From positions 1-64,000 of the forward strand of contig JBCCQA010000012.1 of assembly GCA_039024635.1 (NCBI GenBank): 64,000 nucleotides of DNA, given 5' to 3'. The position numbers and the translations under genes are program-made. Under the pieces are notes generated by a model. That model had not been told where the DNA came from and ran no database searches. It saw only the letters and a list, made by a program, of their open reading frames with translations. This stretch comes from Kuafuiihalomonas sp039024635. GTDB taxonomy: Bacteria; Myxococcota; Kuafuiibacteriia; Kuafuiibacteriales; Kuafuiibacteriaceae. This document shows, piece after piece, positions 60,211-64,000 of the stretch. Position 1 is the stretch's first letter, and each line of letters starts with the position of its first letter.

Positions 60211-61614
60211 GTGTTCAGTCGCACCGTTCTTCCAGCCTTCAGCGCCGCTCTCCTCCTCTTCGCTACCGCCTGCGGTGAGTCCACCGACAGCGGGAACGGC
60301 ACTAGCGGCAACGGGGCCGGCAACGGGACTGGCAACGGCAGCGGCAACGGCACTGGCAACGGAACCGGCGGCGTCGACATGGGCGTGGTCGTCGACATGG
60401 GCGGCGGAATGATGGACGCGGGTGGCGAGCCGGACGCCGGCGCGGAGCCCGCTTGCTCGGTCAACAGCGATTGCAGCGGCGAGACGCCTTTCTGCGACTT
60501 GGTAGGCGAGCTGTGTGCCCCCGCTCCCCGGGGTGGGCTCATCGGTTGGGGTGACGGTTCGCTGGAGAGCGTGACCATCGAGTCCATCCATCAGGGCACC
60601 CGCACCGAAAACGCGCGCACGACCGACTTGGCCTTCAACCCCGACGGCGACAACGAGATCTGGCTCGCGCACCGCATGGCCCAAGACGAGCGTCCGTGTG
60701 ACGCTCAGGGCGCCCGAACGGGCTGCTTCGCCCTTCAGGGGAGCACGACCACCATCGTCCAGGCCGGGACGCCCGACCAGACCGAAGCATGGATCATGGA
60801 CTTCAACGCCTGGCACTTCATGCGTCGTCCGCCGGCCATCGCTTGGGGCGAGAACGGCTTCTTCGCCACGTGCGGCTACGCGAGGACCGGCAACTTCCTC
60901 GACGATACGGCTGCTGACTTCATCGGGCCCTCGCTCTGGACCTCGGACCCCGAGATCTATCGGAACTGGGACGTGAACAGTCAGCCTCCTGGCTGGAACG
61001 GTACCCACATGGACATGCTGCACGCGACGCCGTGGTGCATGGGCATCGCCCATGAGACGGGCAACGTGTACTGGGTGGCGAATGGGCAGATCGGCTCCCT
61101 CGACCGGTACGACTTCGCCGAGGACCATGGCCCGGGTCAGGCCGACCACTCGGATGGCGAGATCCAGCGCTACGCCATCGGCACCCTCACCCGCGAGCCC
61201 TGGGTGCCCGGACACCTCGAGTTCCACGATGGGATCGTCTACGTTTCTGACAGCGGCAACGGCCGCGTCATCAGCTTCGACCCCACGGACGCCTCTCGCA
61301 TCGGAGGGATCCGGCCTCAGTACGAGCCTCTGGCCTTCGATGCGACCTACAGCGGCGGGACCATCACCGAGGTCGTACCGCCCGGTGGCATTCTGGAGAC
61401 GCCAAGCGGCCTGGCGATTCACGACGACGTTCTGTACGTGAGCGACAACGCCACGGGTGAGCTCCACGCCTTCGAGCTCGACGGCACGTACCTCCGAAGC
61501 CTCGACACCGGCCTGGAGCCCGGCCACGTGGCCGGCATCGAGGTGAGCCCGGACGGCGTCCTCTACTACGTCGACATGCTCGGCTCCGAGCTCCTACGCG
61601 TCCTTCCGAAGTGA
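60211..61614 (+). CDS. NHL-type beta-propeller lipoprotein
   Basis: 467 residues from GTG 60211. Signal ends LFATAC (Cys21). A Gly/Asn tandem-repeat linker, then a DMG stretch, leads to a Cys pair (CSVNSDCSGETPFCDLVGELC). The propeller has NHL-like blades: TTDLAFNPDGDNEIWLAH, VPGHLEFHDGIVYVSDSGNGRVISFDP, TPSGLAIHDDVLYVSDNATGELHAFE, and HVAGIEVSPDGVLYYVDM. PAIAWGENGFFATCGYA, RNWDVNSQPPGWNGTHMDML and ATPWCMGIAHETGN supply His/Met/Cys/Trp that could bind a metal. It is divergent from mbnPH and coupled to the MYXO-CTERM gene (TGATG), so it is a likely part of the same system. Confidence 0.8.
   Translation: MFSRTVLPAFSAALLLFATACGESTDSGNGTSGNGAGNGTGNGSGNGTGNGTGGVDMGVVVDMGGGMMDAGGEPDAGAEPACSVNSDCSGETPFCDLVGELCAPAPRGGLIGWGDGSLESVTIESIHQGTRTENARTTDLAFNPDGDNEIWLAHRMAQDERPCDAQGARTGCFALQGSTTTIVQAGTPDQTEAWIMDFNAWHFMRRPPAIAWGENGFFATCGYARTGNFLDDTAADFIGPSLWTSDPEIYRNWDVNSQPPGWNGTHMDMLHATPWCMGIAHETGNVYWVANGQIGSLDRYDFAEDHGPGQADHSDGEIQRYAIGTLTREPWVPGHLEFHDGIVYVSDSGNGRVISFDPTDASRIGGIRPQYEPLAFDATYSGGTITEVVPPGGILETPSGLAIHDDVLYVSDNATGELHAFELDGTYLRSLDTGLEPGHVAGIEVSPDGVLYYVDMLGSELLRVLPK
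60292..60372 (+). repeat. in-frame tandem GGNAACGG-type repeats coding a Gly/Asn linker
   Basis: About nine copies of a degenerate 6-9 bp unit (ggcaacgg.act/agc) encode residues 28-54, alternating GNG with TG, SG or AG. A related but shorter tract occurs in the TlpA lipoprotein at 54089-54847. Slippage would change linker length without breaking the frame. Confidence 0.75.
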
Positions 61615-62945
61615 TGCCCCCCGGTTCGTTGGGGCCCGGTCGGCCGGCTGGGTTGGGTGGTGCCGTCGTCGCACTGGCTTTGACCGCGGTTTGGCTCGGG
61701 CCGAGCGGCGCTGCCCTCGCCCACAGCCGTCCCAGCTTCGCCACCAACATTTCGGCCTCAGGCTCCAAGGTCGCCATTCAGACGACCTTCGGTCTGTTGG
61801 TGGGCCGCTGGACGGACCCCACGCCGGGGTCGTGGCGCTGGATCTGTCCCCAAGCCATGGGCTCGATCGACATCGAAGATCCCGCGACCTTCTACGTCGA
61901 CGACGAGACGCTTCTCATGCCCGGCTTCAACGGGCTGACCGTCGGCACCAACGACGCCTGCGACTGGCTGCCCGCTGCTGAGGACCTGGAGAATGTCCCC
62001 GTCTTCTCCGGTGCGCGATCTCCGGTCGATGAGCGGGTGGCCTATGCGCTCACGAGTCGTCCCCAATCGTCTAACGCGGTCTTCACCACCGGAGATGGTG
62101 GACTGACGTGGTCGCCTGCCGGCACCGAGCTGACCGGGGCGGCTCGTTACGATTCGGTGGTCGTGGCGCCCAGCGATGACCTACGCCTGTACGTGGGCGG
62201 AAGTTCGGTGTCCTCCAACCCGTCGGGCATGAGCACTGCTTTCGTGTTCCGGAGCGAAGATGGCGGTGCGACCTGGACGACGACGTCGACGTCCATGCGA
62301 CTGGGCGAGCGGGCCTTTCGCATCCGCGCCGTCGACCCTCGAGACCCGAACCACGTGCTGGCCAGCTTTGGCAGCGCCTTTTCCGGCCGGCTCGTGGCCA
62401 GCACGGACGGCGGACGCAGCTTTCAGGACGTGGTTGAGGTGTCGTCCATCGACGCTCTTCAGTGGCGCCCCGACGGCGACGTCGTCGTACTGAGCGGTGC
62501 GAACGAGACCGGAATTTGGCGCTCTAGGGACGGCGGGCTGAGCTTCCTGAGGATCCGTGAGGATCTCCACGCCCTGTGCCTGACCTACATCGGGACCGAG
62601 CTGTGGGCCTGTGGAGGGATCGATGACGAGACGCAGGTGACGCGCTCCTTCGACGATGGTGAGACCTGGTCTCCCGTGATGGTCTTCGAGACGGATCTCG
62701 ACGTCGTCGTACCCTGCGGAGCCGACACCACAGTCGGGGCCATATGTCCGGCCGCCGTCGACGAGCTTCGCGACGACTTCGACCTGCCTCCCCTCGACGT
62801 CGGACCCGAAGACCCCGGCCCCGGCGAAGACGCGCCCGACCCCGGAGCGAACGGCAGCGGTTGCTCCTCCAGCGCGCCGTCCAGCTTCGTCTGGCTCCTT
62901 TTGCTCGGAACCTTCGTCCAGCGCCGCTGCTGGACCCTTTCCTGA
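61614..62945 (+). CDS. BNR/sialidase-like repeat protein with MYXO-CTERM-like sorting tail
   Basis: 443 residues from the ATG that overlaps the previous stop by one base (TGATG). Signal peptide ends PSGAALAHS. Repeats carry Asp-box motifs (GDGGLTWSP, EDGGATWTT, TDGGRSFQD, RDGGLSFLR, DDGETWSP) of BNR propellers. The C-terminus has an acidic/Pro linker, then GSGCSSSAPSS, a hydrophobic stretch FVWLLLLGTF and basic QRR. That is the tripartite MYXO-CTERM pattern processed by myxosortase, which leads to surface anchoring at the Cys. It is the second gene of the NHL operon divergent from mbnPH. Confidence 0.85.
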   Translation: MPPGSLGPGRPAGLGGAVVALALTAVWLGPSGAALAHSRPSFATNISASGSKVAIQTTFGLLVGRWTDPTPGSWRWICPQAMGSIDIEDPATFYVDDETLLMPGFNGLTVGTNDACDWLPAAEDLENVPVFSGARSPVDERVAYALTSRPQSSNAVFTTGDGGLTWSPAGTELTGAARYDSVVVAPSDDLRLYVGGSSVSSNPSGMSTAFVFRSEDGGATWTTTSTSMRLGERAFRIRAVDPRDPNHVLASFGSAFSGRLVASTDGGRSFQDVVEVSSIDALQWRPDGDVVVLSGANETGIWRSRDGGLSFLRIREDLHALCLTYIGTELWACGGIDDETQVTRSFDDGETWSPVMVFETDLDVVVPCGADTTVGAICPAAVDELRDDFDLPPLDVGPEDPGPGEDAPDPGANGSGCSSSAPSSFVWLLLLGTFVQRRCWTLS

Positions 62946-63086
62946 GCTACGCGTTCAAGGCAGCCTCACGGGCTTAACGCAGATACTGCGTAGTGGCGGA
63001 AACCTATGACGCCCAGTCTTCGGCTCGCGATCGGCCGCTCTCATGATGAGTGGACCCCCGGGTTGCGGCACTGCCATAGCCCCCGA

Positions 63087-64000
63087 ATGTCAGGTCATCC
63101 CAAACGCCTCTTGCCGGGAGGACTATGCACCGCGCTGGCGCTTGCCTGCAGCGCTTCTCAGCCCTCCGCGCCCGTCCCGCCTGTGGCTCCGGATGAAAAC
63201 CAGCGATTCGAAGCCTTCTTGGAGACGGCCTTCGACGAGCAGGTCGATCGTCAGCCCATGTTTCAGACCCGTCTCGGGATCAAGACGAACTACGGGGAGT
63301 GGGACGACATCTCGGAGTCCTTCGCTCTCGAAGAGCTGGAGCGTGCGCGCGCATTGCTACATGAGCTGGCTGCCTTCGACCCGAGGCAGCTCACGCGAGC
63401 CAACCAGCTGAACGTTCATCTGTTCGAGCGAGAGCTTCAGATGCGAATCGAAGCTCATCGCTGGCGGGACCACGAGTACATCCTCAATCAGATGTACGGT
63501 TGGCACTCTGGCATCCCGGCCTTCCTCATCAACTTTCATGGGGTCGACTCCTTGGCCGATGCGGAGGCTTATGTCGCTCGCCTGGAAAGCGTCCCGACGC
63601 TCTTGAGAGAAGTCGAACGAACATTGGAACGACAGAAGTCCAAGGGCATCAGGCCACCCCGCTTCGTCTACCCGAAGCTGCAGGACAGCGCAGCCAACGT
63701 ACTGCGGGGCCGGCCTTTCGACACGTCTGAACGGCCTAGCCCGATCCTGGAGGATCTTCGCAAGAAGCTGAAGAAGCTGGAACTGGATGAAGCCCAGGCT
63801 GCTCGGCTGGAAGCAAGGGCGGTCGCCGCGCTCGAGGACTCGGTCGAGCCTGCATACCGCTCCCTGCTCGCGCTACTCGAGCGGCACGAGAGGGACGCCA
63901 CGACGGATGATGGCGCCTGGAAGCTCCCGGAAGGCGGGGCCTACTACGCTTTCCGTCTCCGGCAGATGACCACCACCGATCTCGACGCGGAGACCATTCA
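63087..64000 (+). CDS. DUF885-family lipoprotein (3' end outside window)
   Basis: The frame is open from the ATG at 63087 to the window end (304 codons seen of an expected 550-600). The signal is LCTALALAC followed by a Pro-rich linker. The domain has FETAFDEQVDRQPMFQTRLGI-like start, then NQLNVHLFERELQMRIEAHRWRDHEYILNQMYGWHSGIPAFLINFH, LESVPTLLREVERTLERQKSKGIRPPRFV and GGAYYAFRLRQMTTTDLDAE. These are standard DUF885 stretches ahead of the HExxH region, which should lie beyond the edge. DUF885 proteins are predicted metal-dependent hydrolases/peptidases. It follows the MYXO-CTERM gene after 141 bp; link to it unproven. Confidence 0.87.
   Translation, partial: MSGHPKRLLPGGLCTALALACSASQPSAPVPPVAPDENQRFEAFLETAFDEQVDRQPMFQTRLGIKTNYGEWDDISESFALEELERARALLHELAAFDPRQLTRANQLNVHLFERELQMRIEAHRWRDHEYILNQMYGWHSGIPAFLINFHGVDSLADAEAYVARLESVPTLLREVERTLERQKSKGIRPPRFVYPKLQDSAANVLRGRPFDTSERPSPILEDLRKKLKKLELDEAQAARLEARAVAALEDSVEPAYRSLLALLERHERDATTDDGAWKLPEGGAYYAFRLRQMTTTDLDAETI

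Noticed and set aside
60157..61527. 456-codon minus-strand frame over the NHL lipoprotein gene
   Set aside because: Long open antisense frames are common in GC-rich DNA. The plus strand has a lipobox and NHL blades, while the antisense product is Val/Ala/Arg/Gly-biased with no domain.

Overview
This looks like one stretch of chromosome from a free-living Myxococcota bacterium, probably a Polyangia or Sandaracinus-type lineage. That placement is inferred from three things visible in the sequence. Base composition is high GC throughout. There is an unusual density of secreted lipoproteins whose mature N-termini are Asp/Met/Gly/Ala-rich linkers (DAG, DMG, PDMG). One protein ends in a MYXO-CTERM-like sorting tail, and Cys-rich 'NCGACG' repeats, a tricorn-type protease and an ECF42/DGPF pair are also present. 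No rRNA, convincing tRNA, complete insertion sequence, phage or CRISPR array was seen.

Layout. 0-8 kb: secreted polysaccharide-active lipoproteins (GH17-like, kelch-like, GH26-like). Between two GH26 3' ends lies a decayed patch holding remnants of an MntA/HepT toxin-antitoxin operon and a small gene pair whose second member is broken. 8-12.6 kb: an outer-membrane barrel, an Fes-type esterase lipoprotein and a propeller-like lipoprotein. 12.9-16.1 kb: a Tat-exported sulfite-oxidase-type molybdoenzyme with a fused cytochrome c tail, a coupled sterol desaturase-type hydroxylase and an azoreductase. 16.3-26.5 kb: an M23 peptidase, then surface-polysaccharide genes (Wzx flippase, three glycosyltransferases, a pyruvyl transferase coupled to an N-terminally extended nitroreductase) with a BASS transporter between them. 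26.6-28 kb: a flavoprotein with a CCx3CxC tail plus a tiny membrane protein behind a MerR-style promoter. 28-36.5 kb: tricorn protease, pectin-acetylesterase-like lipoprotein, GPH sugar symporter with an unknown partner, and a TetR gene divergent from a membrane protein. 36.5-43 kb: a regulator-rich stretch (ECF42 sigma with DGPF partner, Rrf2 regulator with tandem operators, two SDRs, LysR, methyltransferase) carrying SDR and GNAT pseudogenes. 43-51.5 kb: lipoproteins including a Cys-rich repeat giant, a hydrolase fused to a membrane domain, a methyltransferase and an M14 carboxypeptidase.

51.7-63 kb is the most coherent system. A four-gene operon (Cys-rich lipoprotein, TlpA-like lipoprotein, DUF6029-like outer-membrane protein, TlpA-like thioredoxin) is divergent from another large lipoprotein. 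Next comes a diheme MauG/MbnH-type enzyme with its MbnP-type four-Cys copper-protein partner (the 'metallo-mystery pair'). Divergent from that are an NHL-propeller lipoprotein and a BNR-repeat protein with the MYXO-CTERM tail. I read this as a candidate envelope copper/redox module built round MbnP/MbnH; the link between the pair and the flanking operon is inference. The window ends inside a DUF885 lipoprotein gene.

A recurring feature is gene decay by internal deletion or frameshift (3.7-5.4, 38.1-38.7, 42.8-43.1 and possibly 15.4-15.6 kb), beside otherwise tightly packed operons with 4-bp start/stop overlaps.
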